Assembly: GCA_026874595.1 (NCBI GenBank)
Contig: CM049317.1
Location: 1,169,108-1,233,107, forward strand
DNA from: Sipunculus nudus
Lineage: Eukaryota > Annelida > Sipuncula > Golfingiida > Sipunculidae
Length of the DNA: 64,000 nucleotides
Reading direction: 5' to 3'
Shown: one piece after another, positions 1 to 12,106 of the stretch
Numbering within the stretch: position 1 is the first letter of the stretch
How the letters are laid out: each line of letters begins with the position of its first letter
Position numbers and translations under genes: made by a program
The notes under the pieces: generated by a model
Databases searched by the model: none
What the model was told of the DNA's origin: nothing
The model's input: only the letters and a program-made list of their open reading frames with translations

Positions 1-1328
1 GTAATGGCATATGCACTGGTCATCATATCGTCAGCAAACGTGTCAAGCATTTTCAATTTCTTCAGTATCATGTATTTTTCATAAATTCAATCTGTTTTGT
101 AACATTCATGATGCAGTTTTTTTTTTTAAATAATATATTATATTGATATTTTATTTCATTTTGTAAAACAAGATTATTTTAACTCATCAATATTTTACGC
201 TGTTACCGCATTTTATGTTGATGGAAACATGAAAAAAATAAAGGTTTTGATAATATTTTATACATGTGCCCCTATAAAAATCACCGTGATAATATCATAG
301 AGACTTAAACAGAAAATTTGACAGAACCAACCCGTCCAGTTAATGTTTTTACAAGTTGTTTCGAACAAAATATTTTATTTTTTATGTATAAATTGAAAAA
401 CATTTTCCTCTTCCATTGACCAAAAAAATTCATCAGGATTATGAATCTCTTAGACTCTTATCTATTATGTAATACTTTTTATGCCAAATATTATTTTACA
501 TTTCATGGTCCGGTTGCATTTATATATATATATATATTATGTAAACAAAATTGTAAATTCTTATCGAGATCCTTGTAATCTAACAGTAATATGAAGTTGA
601 AGGGAGCAAATTCTGGTTATATGCCCTTATAATGCAATCAGTTGCAAACATACTTTAATATATTAATAAATATCCATATATTTGAAGCTGAAATGTGATG
701 TTGAAACATCAGGAGTGAAATTAATATAATATAAATATCGAAATTGATAAAGTTTGAAAGAAAGAGTCAAAAACTTGTAAAAGAATTAATTTTAGTTTTT
801 AAAAAAATTTGCTTAAATTTGTAAATCGATCAGATTTTATAATAAAACATGATATATATTATCTGGACTGTTGTATCCCTTTTCTAAGATATAAATGTAA
901 CATTTTTTTTAAATATCGTTGAACATATTGAAAGACATTTCGTTTTGCATATGATACATGTATGTTTGTTCCAGCGATGACCTTCTGGGATATATTGAAT
1001 TTTCATATTTATTCAACGTATGGAAAATATATTACAATATATTTTATTTTGAATGACATCGTAATTTATAACTGTATTTTTAATGCCGTACATGGGTTAA
1101 TCATACCATATTTATTATTCAGTGGTGCATCCATAGAGGGCGTGCCCGTTCAGACGTAATATCTCTTAATTTTCATTTCTTTTCCAGATTACTTTATTTA
1201 TTCCCTAGCAATTTCATTATTATATTTATTACTTTCCAATTCATAAATTGGTGATTTACTCCACTGAGAGAGCATCCAGATATATACTAGTATAATAAGA
1301 GAGGAAGTATTTCCGATAATAACACCGA

Positions 1329-1380
<52 letters not shown>

Positions 1381-2105
1381 TTTACAAATAAAAAAATAAG
1401 AACTTATAGTTTTCCGATTATGTATCATGTATTGCATTATACACTCATTAAAAGCAGAATCATGCATAAGCAATTTAATATATGCATGCAACTATAATTA
1501 TAATGAAACTGCATTTTGGGCAAAGTGCGTCTCTGTGACTTCCGAGTTATACACATTGGATATCATCCAAGCACTTCTGACTGACTTCCGAGATGGCTTC
1601 CGAGCACAAAATCTTCCATAACGTTCAGATTAAACAATGGATAACTATTATTCTTCACAGAATGATAAAAAAAGATCTTATTCTATCGGGGAAAAAACAA
1701 AACGGTATTGAAACGTTAGCATTTTGTATATGCTTTAAACTGCTTTCGTTGGTTTCCGGCTTCCGGCTTCCGACTTCCAAGTTTACATACACGACCGCGC
1801 CATGACACATTTAGTTTTGAATGAGAAGTACCGCTTCACGTGAATCGGTGCCACAATGATGAAAGAAGGTAATAATTGTAATTATTTTTGTGTAACAACA
1901 TTTTTTCTTCGATATTTAGCGCATATAATACGACTATATAAGCCTGTGATGCCAAATAATACCAGACAGCAAATATTTTGATCCGACCCTTAGAATGGGC
2001 GTTCTGTTGTGACTGCCATCATGACTCCAGGCCCTATCAGTTTTTTTCCGAAGGCCTGAGTGTCATGTTGTCATGGCTAGCATAAAAAGGAGGCGTTTAA
2101 AGATT
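1..2105. other. AT-rich non-coding DNA
   Basis: No convincing gene. The short frames here have no recognisable domain and lie in low-complexity AT-rich DNA. A TA microsatellite sits at 1331-1376, and short degenerate repeats of cttccg occur around 1540-1780. Confidence 0.6.
1331..1376. repeat. (TA)n microsatellite
   Basis: About 23 uninterrupted TA dinucleotides. It makes short tyrosine/isoleucine frames appear on both strands that should not be read as protein. Confidence 0.95.
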
Positions 2106-2130
2106 AAAAAAAAAAAGAAAAAAAAAAAAA

Positions 2131-3100
2131 AGGTGCACGAACTTCAGCAGAAGGTAATATGTTCCTTCCAGTGTTAATATGTTCCTTCCAGAAGTGATTC
2201 TGATAAAACCTCGCAACACTGAAATTGTGTGCCCAAATCTGTCCGTCGGTGGGCAAGTAGTCCAGCCATCTCAGTATGTTAGAAGCCTTGGTGTGTATTT
2301 TGATTCATACTCCTCCAGTATGGAGCATCATGTTATTACAGTTTGCAAGAGCGCTTACCTGGACCTCTACAACATTAACAAAACCAAAACCTACTTAGAT
2401 AAGCCATCACTAAAGCGTTTAATCCATGCATTTGTGACCAGTAAGTTTGATTATGGTAATGCTGTCCTCTCAGGATATCCAGTTTCCCTCATACAGAGGC
2501 TCCAGAGAGTTCAAAACTGTGCAGCTCGAATCCTGTGTGGCAGTAAAGGATACGAGTATATGACGCCTGTCTTGCAAGCCCTACATTGGCTCCCTTTGTG
2601 TCAACGGATAAAGTTTAAAGTTGCTATGTTGGTGTTCAAGGCAAAACATGGTATTGCTCCAAAATACCTCCAGGATTTAATCCAGCCTTACATACCTGCG
2701 AGACGTCTGAGATCATTAAACCAAGAATTACTGTGTGTTCCATATACAAGGTCCACCTTGGTGGCTAATAGAGCTCTTGTGTTGCAGGACCCACTTTGTG
2801 GAACTCTCTCCCATGGGACCAACGTCAAACTTCTAAACTTGACACATTTAAAAAGAAGCTTACAACCTATTTTTTTTTTGCAATATTTTGGTAGCTAATT
2901 ATACTTTCACTAAAATCATTCAGCACATTTACTACGATATTTCTCTCTTGTGTTTTAAAAGCTGCTTTTAATGATATGTTTATACAAAGTACCTTAATGC
3001 AATTTTTAATCCTTTCAGTTTGTGTGTTGTAAAGCGTTTTAGAGCACTTAGGTGGGTTTTACGCTATATAAAATAAAATATTATTATTATCATTATTATT
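2131..3100 (+). mobile_element. 5'-truncated LINE (CR1/L2-like) with (ATT)n tail
   Basis: The element begins just after an A-rich tract (2106-2130) and ends in an (ATT)n tail at about 3080-3100. Its 3' UTR contains a short motif, gtaaagcgttttagagcact, before the tail. Only the C-terminal part of the reverse-transcriptase protein survives, which is the usual result of incomplete target-primed reverse transcription. The family assignment rests on the C-terminal protein and the microsatellite tail seen in CR1/L2-type elements; the exact clade is inferred. Confidence 0.8.
2179..2898 (+). pseudogene. LINE ORF2 C-terminal fragment (post-RT region)
   Basis: The 239-residue frame matches the region downstream of the catalytic motifs in CR1/L2/Jockey-type LINE proteins. 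It has LGVYFD near residue 37, then the SKFDYGNAVLSGYP, RLQRVQNCAARIL and LHWLPLCQRIKFKVAMLVFK blocks. The catalytic reverse-transcriptase motifs are missing because of 5' truncation. A one-base loss near 2782 shifts the frame: the expected block PTLWNSLPWDQR is present, but in another frame, at 2795-2830. The reading frame is therefore dead. It overlaps no other gene and is followed directly by the LINE 3' UTR. Confidence 0.85.
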
Positions 3101-3664
3101 AATTTCTGCTTTTAATACGTTTGCCTTTCAGTCCCACTCATTGCAGTGAAGCGCTGATTCCCATTATGAGGAGTTAGGGACCACATTTTACACAGGCTCT
3201 CTCATAGGATCCGTATAAATGCATCCGGAAAGGCTAAAATGTTCTATCTTTGTGCAGTTTTCATATCAATTGTTACGGGTTTTTTATTACGTTAATAATT
3301 TAATGGAAAACGAATGAGACCGTGTCACGTAGTCATTACGTCGTTTGACTTCATGATAATTTCCAGTCCCGTGTGCATAAACCCTAAAACCAACTAAGTT
3401 TATGATTCTGGCCACGTGTTGCCATGTAATATTAAAAGAAGTTGAGTTTCTGAGATTGTCATAAGACCTTCGGAAAACATCCCATATAATCTTCCGCATT
3501 ATCAAATGAACTAGCCATAATATTTAAGGTTTTACGGTTATTGTTTCAAACAAAAGCCAGTAAAAACGATTTAAACTGTATTTTAATATTTATTTGAAAA
3601 TGAAGGCTTTCCCGATAAAAACAGCATATCTGCGATATTTGAGTTTAAAATGTTGAAATAGTAA
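3101..3664. other. Unassigned spacer
   Basis: No gene or repeat structure recognised between the LINE tail and the start of dispersed repeat copy A. Confidence 0.5.
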
Positions 3665-5860
3665 ATAGACTCGGTCGTAGCCTCGTGGCTGATGCATTAG
3701 TTATGGAGCCGAATGGTCATGGTTAAACCCTAAATACTGTCTCCAAGGCAAAATGCTTAGAGTTTCGCCCTGATGTCTTCACGACAATTTTTACCGCGTT
3801 ATTCACAACCCCATGCCTACAAATATTCTTAATTTGGTCTAAAAGACCAAATTACATGTATTTTATCATGTCATTCTCTTTCATTAAACAGTTTCATCTT
3901 CAGGGAGGCAATACTAAGAAACGTAATATCTACGCAGACCAGTGGGCCCTCCTGGTCACAGATTTGTACAAAATCATGAACTAAAGTTACAGTGTACCTA
4001 TTATAGAATGAAAACTAGTCAAAAATAATACTCGCATAATCATATCTTCCAAAAATTACGTTTATATGTTGTTGGCTTCTGTGCAAATTTATCATCAGAT
4101 TCCAGCTATTTGTTAAAATACATTATTAGGATAGGTAAAATGACAGGATACCTTAAACCTGACAAACCTACCGTGTTGTATGATGTTTCAGACATAGACC
4201 CTGAACAGAACGTGTTGTGTATCTAGAGACAATCAGAGGAGTAGCTCGTCCATTGTCAATTAATTTTATCCAAGGAGCTAGAGTTTTTTTGTGGAATAAG
4301 ATCCGATCACATTACATCAGACCTGGCATGCCAGAATCAATGTTCTGTGTTTAATATTCATCCATGTGTTAGAAATAAATTTTAAAAATAATAGAATGAA
4401 AAAAAAAATAGAATGAAGTGACTAAACATGTTGTATATTTAGTCACGGATATGTGTGTCAAAGGCCATACCGCCAGACTCAAGCCAGAGGCATATCAAGA
4501 TTGGAATAATAAATACAAAGAGGCATTTTCTACCACACGGGATAAATGTTTGTCTACCTTGGACTGCAAAAATGGTTACTTAAATTTGACGAGGTTCAGC
4601 TCGCTCTAATACGATCAAACAAGCTGGGTGTTTTACATGATCGGTATATCAAATAAAGCCAAGCCAAACAGAAAGTGAGGCGGAATTAGGTGAAACTACC
4701 TTACATCTCCATATACCATGAATTTCGGAATTTGGTATAAATAGATATCACAATTTTCATTAATTAACAAAGATGCATCAAATTTGTTTTTAAAGCAAAG
4801 ATGTGAAATTGTGAATTAGGATGAACCCTAGACATATTTATTCAAGTGGGTCTGAACTGGTCCCTGTACAAAAGACTGTGTTTTCTATAAACTAAATGAA
4901 TTCCATGCAGACAGCAAAACTGCTTGCACCGTCATATGGGGTTGTCATCCAGAAAAAAGTGGCCAAATGTAAAACGATCTTATATCCTAGAACCCAGAAT
5001 AGAACCGGTACAAGAAGTATCCCTTAACGTTGGTGAAATAACGTTATATCCTAGAACCCAGAATAGAACCGGTACAAGAAGTATCCCTTAACGTTGGTGA
5101 AATAAAGATACAAATGATTGATGGACTAAACATTATGATTCTACGTCATAACATTAAGCACAGAAAGTAGACCCCGCCTTGAACTTAGATTAAATGGAAC
5201 ACAGATCACTCAATGGTAGGTTCTCAAACTGATCCCTGACCAAGAAAACTCAGGTTTAGCAAATAAATTTGACCATATATTTAAGTGTTTGAAAAATATA
5301 GTGGAGAAATTAGGTGCTACCGCAATGACTGCCGTAATTTGCATTTTAAAAGTATAGAAAAACTGAACATCAGGCATTCTGGCTGATGGTCTTTTAATAT
5401 TCTTTGACCATGAAAAACTTTCTAGATTCTTTGTTTGTCCAAATAAAATGAAATGGTGTCCAACTTTTTTTTAAGAAAGTAGAATTTACATCAATGACAT
5501 CAATCAAATATACATATTAATATTCAGCTTAACCATCGTTCACACGGTTTAATTTGAATCTTTGACCATAAAACATAGGTCTTGACACAATGTTTAACCA
5601 TTTATCATGGTTAGTTCTTGATAATGTGGGAAAAGGTAGAATTTTCATCAATGGCGGCCCTAACTTGCATGTTGTTTTTTAATATACGAACTAAACCGTT
5701 GCCATGATAGTTTGAACGTTCGACCAATGATCATGGATGGTTCTTGCTTTATATAAGTTCTTGAAATATTGACAAAAGTAAATTTTCATCATTGGTGGCC
5801 CTAATTTGTATATTACAAAAAACTGGTCGTAGTGAGGACAGCCCACCTCAAAAGAATCAG
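3665..5860 (+). mobile_element. Large non-coding dispersed repeat, copy A
   Basis: This block is homologous, in inverted orientation, to 35480-40250. Matching landmarks in the same order are: the gccctgatgtcttcacgac block (3768) with its counterpart near 40180; gggccctcctggtcacag (3944) with 39995; aatgacaggatacctt (4139) with 39755; gatccgatcacattacatca (4302) with 39590; the gcaaaactgcttgca block (4915) with 38875; and tattatgattctacgtcat-like sequence (5133) with the array at 37.9-38.7 kb. From about 5380 to 5860 it carries degenerate subunits of about 170 bp with the motif catcaatggcggccctaa. No protein is encoded. The left end (3668-3735) resembles a tRNA, with A-box-like tggctgatgcatt and B-box-like ggttaaaccc. 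This could be a non-autonomous Helitron-like (pearl/HINE type) or tRNA-headed element; the class is not settled. Confidence 0.75.
4980..5105 (+). repeat. 64-bp tandem duplication inside copy A
   Basis: Two nearly identical head-to-tail copies with a 64-bp period (4980-5043 and 5044-5105). The corresponding segment in copy B, around 38740-38830, is single, so the duplication is specific to copy A. Confidence 0.9.
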
Positions 5861-7449
5861 TTGACCCCCAGTATCACAAATCCATAAACAACCTTGTACT
5901 TTAGACAATTAATAGGTACCCCGTACTGGCAATTCGACTAATAGGTTTGATTGAAGATACAGAAATCTGGAACTCGCTATGAGTTGCTTGGTCAAAATAG
6001 TTTGGTGGAGCATAATGTTGTAGCGAATAATTATTTAATAAGATTACCAGGACTTACCAGAACCAGGACCAAGGGAATTATCAAAAACGGTGTACTCTAT
6101 ATAAGAGAAAATTAATTTGGCTAATTCTCTATAAGGAACAAGAAATAAGAAATGCGAAAACTGATGCAATACCACAATATACCCGAGTCATATCTATGTT
6201 GCCAGTTGTAACCAGTAAGTTGTAAATATTAACAAACAAGGCAGGGGAACCTGCAGAGTTTTGTTATTTTATGACGAAATCGGTTAATGAATATATGTCA
6301 TGTTTTATTAATATAATAACTGTGTTAACCTCGAAGAAAAGACAGAAACCTTACGCTCGAACTGTTAATCGTATAGTACATTGACTTTTCTTATATATTT
6401 TATATATTTTGTAAATTTTTAAAATTTATTTTGTCTGTAATGTCTAACATTTATGAAGACTGACCATGTTATATTCTTGTACCCGATATTATGTGTTCTC
6501 AATAATCCCTTTTTGCAACAAAGTGTTTTCCAACCCTAAATAACATTCAGTTTTTTTGCGGAGAATAGATATAAATGAGTCCGTTTAATCTCTGCCATGA
6601 TTATTGCGACAGTTTGTCAATAAACATTACTTTATTTCATGATATCACTTGTCTGCCTGAAATGGTGTAGTTTCACTCCAGATTAACATCAGTTTGCCAC
6701 CCAAACGTCGATATATTTCTAGAGATAACTATCTAGAGGGTGGCAGAATTATAGACCAGACAATCAGACTTCTTTGTTACTGTCATACGAAAGTCTTGCA
6801 TCTCTATCTTATCCTACTGATTGTCCTAACAGGGTTCGTGCGCGGTCTTACAAAGTCTTACAAAGTCTTATTTTTCATTTTGCAAAAATAAGGCCTTACA
6901 AAGTCTGATGTCCTTAGAAATATTTGCTTTGAATTAAATACTCGCTTATTTTATTATTTTTAACAGAAGAAAATGTGGTCCCTGGTGTGCACTCATGCAG
7001 GCAAGACATGCTTTACATGGAGATCACAAATTGGTAATTTAATACAGGAACTAAGTGAGTCACATTTACAAAAGTTGGTTTAAGTTTTATCAGTGAACCA
7101 TTGATACCCTGTCAAAATTTTGTAACCAAGTGTAGAGTATTTTTGGAGAAATTTCGTCCTTTTTCGGTTTTTGGTTTCCAGTAGGGAGGGGAAATTGAGT
7201 ACAGTATTGTGAAGGGGGATTACAGGCTGAATACTTGGGAGTGTCAATGCTCCAGTGGGCACTGAGGCCTGCTAAAACAATGCACACCAGGTAACACGAC
7301 AGGTACCCATTGACCCTTGTCACAATGTTGTGTTGAACCAGGGTAAGCTTGGGCCAATGCATCGACTATAGGAGGTAATGTGGTAATTTGGTTTGACTGG
7401 TACTAGTGAAATGTAGCGTTATCTTTTCTCAGTATGTGATTAACAGAAT
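5861..7449. other. Unassigned spacer and possible LINE 5' UTR
   Basis: No host gene recognised. A block at 6832-6905 (gttcgtgcgcggtcttac followed by repeated acaaagtctt) looks like the edge of another dispersed element, but no partner end was found. The stretch just before 7450 may be the 5' UTR of the LINE that follows; its start could not be placed. Confidence 0.45.
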
Positions 7450-8264
7450 ATGCCAAAGGAAGACAGTAAGAGAACAAGGTCAGATTGCTCTAGCTCATCA
7501 TCTGAATCCCCAACTATAAATTCCCAAAAGATCAAACAGTGTTTAGAATTAGAACATACGTATTTAGAAGACAGCATGGGTGAATTAACAGAGACTAGAT
7601 TTAGAGAGATATTGGAAAAGTTAAAGAGAATATCATAGCAGAATTGAAAATGTCAATTGTTACAGAAATAGAGGATCAAATTAAGGAAAAGTGTGTCAAA
7701 CCCTTGGAAAATAGAATTAACAAACTGGAGGAAGAGGTCACTAGATTACCGGAAGTAAATACTACCCTGGTAAAGGAGTATGAAAATGTCAAAGCCATGA
7801 CAAACGAGACCAAAGTATTGGCAGGAAAAAATGAACAATACTCTAGGAAAGAGAACATAAGAATACTAGGTGCAAAATACAAAGGTAAAAAGGAGGATAC
7901 CAGGCAGGTTGTATTATCACTCTTCAGGAGAAAGCTTGACATACACATGGACAATAGTGCTATCGGTGCTGCTCATAGAGTAGGACAATACAACAGTGAG
8001 TCAAACAGGGGTATTGTTGTCAAGTTCATGTGTAATAAAGATAAACTTCAGGTCCTCAAGGAAAGAAAGAAACTTAATAACAGTGGGGTTATAATCTTGG
8101 ATGACATGTGTATTGAAATGCAGAAGTTGTACAATAGAGTTAAAAATGATAGTAGAATTAAAGATGCATGGACCTGGAATAGTAAGGTTTTTGCCAAAAC
8201 ACATGAAGGTAAAATACACAGAGTAAACTACGGGGAAAGTCTGGATGAAGTCCTTGTTAGGTAA
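7450..8264 (+). pseudogene. LINE ORF1 (coiled coil, RRM-like RNA-binding protein), frameshifted
   Basis: Two frames (7450-7638 and 7644-8264) together give one L1-type ORF1 protein, the nucleic-acid chaperone that coats LINE RNA. The first part has a serine-rich N-terminus. The second has a charged coiled coil (first ~60 residues), then the typical blocks QYSRKENIRILG, AIGAAHRVGQ and RGIVVKFMCNKDK of the ORF1 RRM, and a C-terminal block ending in KTHEGKIHRVNYG. A one-base frameshift at about 7610-7625 separates them; the reading after the shift continues without the stop at 7636-7638. The frame at 7644 starts at TTG, with the first ATG at 7650, so it is a continuation rather than a separate gene. 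Confidence 0.85.
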
Positions 8265-8648
8265 CATGTTATATTTTTTATATGTGCATATCATACCGGC
8301 ATAATGAGCCTCAGTACTATTTGTATTTCACAAAAGTTTGTGTATATATAAATATATGTACATATAAAGGAATACCTTATATCAATCTTTTGTACGAAGG
8401 AAGATTGGCCCAAGCTGGATCAGGGTACCAGCTATGTTTATTAGTGTTTTCTGTAAATGTTTGATGTTCTTTATTCATGTGTGTCTCGCTATGTATCTCT
8501 TTTGTGGATCTGATATGAAGTGTGGTTTTTGTACAGACATCATTAGATGGAACCATCGTTTGCAATTATTGCAATTACTGTATTTTAAATTTAGGTGTAC
8601 CTTCAGTTTTATGGAATTACTCTCCTGGACACAGTGATTGATGAGCTT
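8265..8648 (+). other. LINE inter-ORF region
   Basis: 384 bases between the ORF1 stop and the first ORF2 methionine. The short frames here show no known domain. Confidence 0.5.
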
Positions 8649-8742
8649 ATGAAATTTAAAATTTTAACTATAAATGTAAATGGAATAAGAAACTCTGTCA
8701 AAAGAAGAAAATTTCTTAATTGGTGTTATAAGCATGGAATAG
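8649..8742 (+). pseudogene. LINE ORF2 N-terminus (start of AP-like endonuclease)
   Basis: Starting at ATG 8649 the frame reads MKFKILTINVNGIR, the conserved opening of the LINE endonuclease with the first catalytic asparagine, and continues to KHGI. It then runs into the inserted DIRS-like element and stops two codons later. The rest of the same domain resumes near 12107, with the VQES segment bearing the catalytic glutamate at 12121-12132. Confidence 0.85.
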
Positions 8743-8743
8743 T

Positions 8744-8950
8744 TTAACTGTGCTGTTCTTACAGGTGCGCGCTAGATACGCCGCATATCTGCATAGGTTG
8801 TGATTTGTTATAGGTGTTTGGGGAATCCCAAGAGATAAGCAGAATTTAATGTAGGCGCGCCGGTGGGAGCTGTAGGTGGTCTTAGTGGAGGCAGCAAAGG
8901 TGGCCGAGCGGTACACAGCTACTTCCTTGTCCAGGTCTGTAACCAGGCGG
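8744..8950 (-). pseudogene. Tyrosine recombinase N-terminal fragment
   Basis: The frame reads through YRSATFAASTKTTYSSHRR and the LCRYAAYLART block, matching the N-terminal core-binding (SAM-like) domain of tyrosine recombinases found in DIRS/Ngaro elements. After CKNSTVK the reading passes into antisense LINE sequence. The catalytic part with its R-H-R-Y residues is absent, so the fragment could not have acted on its own. Confidence 0.7.
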
Positions 8951-8959
8951 GTAGCCGCT

Positions 8960-9396
8960 GCACCTGTGGATAGAGCGATAAGAGAGCTGCCTTTGACATT
9001 TGTTTATACCAGTAACACGAAAGATTAATGACTGCAATCTGAGGAGGGGTAAATGGGTATAGCAGAGATGCTAGTCGCATGATCTGGCCAGGCTGATGAA
9101 GCCTGGAGATAGCATCTGGCAGGTCATGTAAACGACCAGGGACATGAATGGGCTTTATTTGAAATTCAAATTAAGCTGACAGCCAGAAGAGCTACCTTAG
9201 ATAATGCATTACCAGCGTATTTCTGGTAGAGCCTTTGTTAAGCATGCCTAGGGCACACATGCTGTCCGTGTGCACAACCACTGTGTGGCCCTTCCACCGA
9301 TGTCCCCACGTCCTGGCTGCAGCTATCACTGAGAGCACTTCTTTATAATTAATATGCAGACCAGCGACTTTAGGCCAATCGGCTTCCCATAATTTT
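8960..9396 (-). pseudogene. RNase H and linker of DIRS-like element, frameshifted
   Basis: One base out of frame with the upstream reverse-transcriptase frame, the sequence from 9396 downward reads WEADWPKVAGLHINYKE and then VVVHTDSMCALGMLNKG, which are RNase H blocks. The VHTDS aspartate corresponds to a catalytic acidic residue. A stop lies at 9192-9194; further on, HVPGRLHDLPDAISRLHQ resembles the usual end of retroelement RNase H. The link to the recombinase start is short, about 90 codons. Confidence 0.7.
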
Positions 9397-10603
9397 ATTG
9401 CCAGTCGTTATTAATATATATTCCTGACGCTTTCTTGGATGCATCCAGATAGACATGTACATACGATGGGTTCGGCTTGAAATATCGCTTCCCATTAAAA
9501 CGCTCAAGATAAGCCAGCCACCAGCGAATATCTTTAAAGAATTCTCTGCTGAGAATGCGTGTGTGATTTGGTCTCCTTAACAGGGCCATTTCATTTAGTA
9601 AGCGGCGCAAAAATACTTTTCCACCAGACACCACCAAGGACGCCCAGGCTAGTTTCCCTGCGAGGCTTTGCAGCTGGCGTAGCGAAGCGCGTTTGCGCGA
9701 ACTGAATGTGCGCAGCATATGTTTAAAATCATTTAGCTTGTTTTGTGGGAGTGCTACCCGGTTAATGGAGCTGTCAATTTCAACCCCGAGAAATACTAGC
9801 CTAGTAGATGGTCCGCAGACCTTTCCCCAGCTGATCCCAAAACCCAGCTCCCCAAGTAATTCAATTAGTTTGTTTTGAGCCAGTATACACTCCGCCTGAG
9901 ATGGTGCTACTATAAGGAAATCATCCTGGTAGACCACTATTGAGTTAAAACCCATGTTAACCATCATCCTTTTTACCGATTGTGTTAATGTATGAAAAAT
10001 TCCTGGGGCCTTCCGGCTTCTGAAAGGTAAACGTGTGTCATATAAATAGGTGTGAGTGTTGCTGTTGTGAACTTTCCATTTAATCCCAATGGCTTGGTAA
10101 TTATTTGGATGGATAGGAACAGAGCGGTAAGCGTTTTTTAAGTCAACTTTAGCCATGAAGTAACCATTTTTAACCAAACGTAAGGCGTCTGCTACCGTTT
10201 CAAATGAGAAAGGCTCTATCACGAAACAGTAGTCGTTTACTGAAAGGCCATGAGGAAGACTACAGTCATGAATTATTCTAACATCATCGCTGTCCGGCTT
10301 TGGCAAAGCGGCTAAAGGGCTTACGATGATAGGTTTAGATTTTGGATCACACACACAGTAGTGGCCCTCAGCTATCCCTTTAAGGAGCTGTTTTTCGACT
10401 GCATTTCGGGTTGACGGGTTGATGGCGGACTTGTGATTTTTAGTTCCGACATGCCTCATTTGGAGACGATCGATCTCATTAAACCCATTTTTAATACCAT
10501 CTATTATATAGTCTCTGTCAGGATCGTTTTGAAGTTTAGACTCCCAAATATGAAGACGGGACTCATGGAAGTATTCCTGGGGGTTATTATGACAGTCTGA
10601 CAA
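9395..10603 (-). pseudogene. DIRS/Ngaro reverse transcriptase with RNase H start
   Basis: A 402-residue frame, the longest piece of the element. It copies element RNA into DNA. Residues 152-159 (KVDLKNAY) hold the first catalytic aspartate, residues 192-203 (LPFRSRKAPGIF) form the template/primer block, and YQDD at 225-228 is the catalytic box; FLGVEID follows at 271-277. The RNase H domain opens at YLDAS (residues 385-389), but the frame stops 15 codons later through a one-base shift. The first ~100 nucleotides overlap the end of the gag-like frame in another frame, as expected for a gag-pol arrangement. Intact catalytic residues suggest fairly recent decay. Confidence 0.88.
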
Positions 10604-11160
10604 TGAACAGTTGGAGGGGAACCCCTATTGTTTAGGGGGTGTTCCGTGGCCGGGTGGGCTTGGGAACAGGAGGTCACAGAGCAAACGTGGCGGTACCGAC
10701 AGGAAGGTCCATACTTACAGTTGCCCCGATTAAAGGCTAGACAAATTTCAAGACCGGTGATGGGATCAATGGGTACTTTCGGCCCATTAGTTGTAGGGGT
10801 GGGGTAGCCACTTTGAGGTTTAGAGGGTCTCTGTTGTTTACTGAAGTTGAGGGCGGTTGATCTTTGATGCAGATGTGTTTTTGGCTGGAGCCACACCCGA
10901 TTTAGGGTAGGGATTTCACGGCCCCATTGGCACCTTAATTTTGCCTGTTCCCTCCTAAAGCTGTCATCAAACAAGATGACATCTACCCATATGTATTGGT
11001 GGGCTAGGTCAGTGACGTTTACTAGGTACGCCAGGTAGTCCGAAATTTGGCTACTTGGAAGGTCCCTTGTGGTAAGCAGTTTATCAAGGATTTTTAGTGA
11101 GACCGCAAACCATTGTTCTTTGGTAACATTTTCTAGCTTAGGCTTTTTTGTTTTTGCATC
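10504..11160 (-). pseudogene. DIRS gag-like ORF1, C-terminal part with CCCH zinc finger
   Basis: The open frame extends upstream of the first usable start; codons up to about 11160 read ENVTKEQWFAVSLKILDKLL and onward, in frame with the part starting MFDDSFRREQ. A CCCH-type zinc finger (C-x7-C-x5-C-x3-H, residues 78-96 counted from that methionine) lies near the C-terminus, as in the nucleic-acid-binding ORF1 of molluscan DIRS/Ngaro elements. The frame ends inside the start of the reverse-transcriptase frame. Confidence 0.7.
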
Positions 11161-11329
11161 GGGTCTGAATTTCAGAGATCCCCCGGAACGCTAATGAGTG
11201 TTTCGTCTTCCTCCGCATTGTTTCCGAGCACAGGGGAGACGAAGTCGATAATTTTTAGATAAGCTACATCTGCCAAGGGGCGTAGGAAAAGATTTGTCGG
11301 GGCCATCGGGTTATGGGGGATGGTGGGTG

Positions 11330-11832
11330 TTAGGGGGTTCGCATGTATGGATCATTACAATTGACATAATCAGTAAGAGGCCTACCATATTGCTGATCGT
11401 TTGCTGCATCCTGCTGTAAGTCCATTGAGTTAAAATTCCCGAGCAACGAGTCTACAGATTGAAGCGCACTACAGTCCAAGTTCGGTCTTGTCCCTGGGTG
11501 GCCATTTTCACCTGCTGTCTTATGTTGGACCTCCATGCCGCTCATTTTCCCGGAATTCCTTGTCTTCTTCTGTGTGTCCCTGAGCACCTCCAGTCCCCTT
11601 TTTACAGCCAGGAACTGTGCTAGTGGGGTTAGCTCCGGTTTCAGTTCTGTTAGGTCCTCTTGCGGAGCGTTTCTTTTGACACGTAATTTTCTTTAACCCA
11701 CTTTTCAATTTGTTTTTTCGAGCCGGTTTCCGTTATGCTCCCTTTTTTTAATTCTTGCTGGCTCTTGGTTGTTGCGAACTGCACCGCTGAGTCACCCTCA
11801 TCGACATCGTGTCCAGATGCTCGCTTTGACAT
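11330..11832 (-). pseudogene. DIRS gag-like ORF1, decayed N-terminal part
   Basis: Three overlapping short frames (11832-11650, 11708-11520, 11587-11330) together resemble a charged, disordered N-terminus, with MSKRASGHDVDEGD at its start. Each runs into the next by a frameshift. No domain is recognised; assignment rests on position upstream of the zinc-finger part and on orientation. Confidence 0.5.
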
Positions 11833-12106
11833 TATCAGATAATTCAGTTGACAGTGAGCCTTATAAGCTAGATATCTTGATGTCCAAGATGCCCCTTATT
11901 TTGTTGTCAACCTTGTTTTTTGGTGAGTACCTGCATTGCAAAATGCCGTTGACGCGTTTTATATCAGGTATAAGGCGATTGTTTTGCTGAAGCTGCTGTT
12001 TCGCTAGGCCGCGTGCTGCCGACTGACTGCACGAGGCGGGCCCTAGCGCCCGGTTCAAATTTGGCGGGCTTATGCATAATTATTAAGTAAGCAAGGGGGA
12101 GTGGGT

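Larger units (their letters stand above)
8742..12106 (-). mobile_element. DIRS-order retrotransposon (Ngaro-like), truncated, nested in LINE
   Basis: Read on the minus strand the order is ORF1/gag-like (about 11840-10504), reverse transcriptase (10603 downward), RNase H (about 9396-9192) and the start of a tyrosine recombinase (about 8950-8744). That order and the recombinase define DIRS-type elements, which integrate by a tyrosine recombinase rather than a DDE integrase. No methyltransferase-sized gap separates RNase H from the recombinase, which favours the Ngaro group over classical DIRS1. The recombinase stops after its N-terminal SAM-like region, so the catalytic domain is missing. The flanks show an imperfect repeat, ATGGAATA (8734-8741) and ATGGTATA (12107-12114). 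Confidence 0.8.

Noticed and set aside
1198-1491. Tyrosine/isoleucine-rich ORF
   Set aside because: Produced by the TA microsatellite at 1331-1376; the same applies to frames over 17339-17393.
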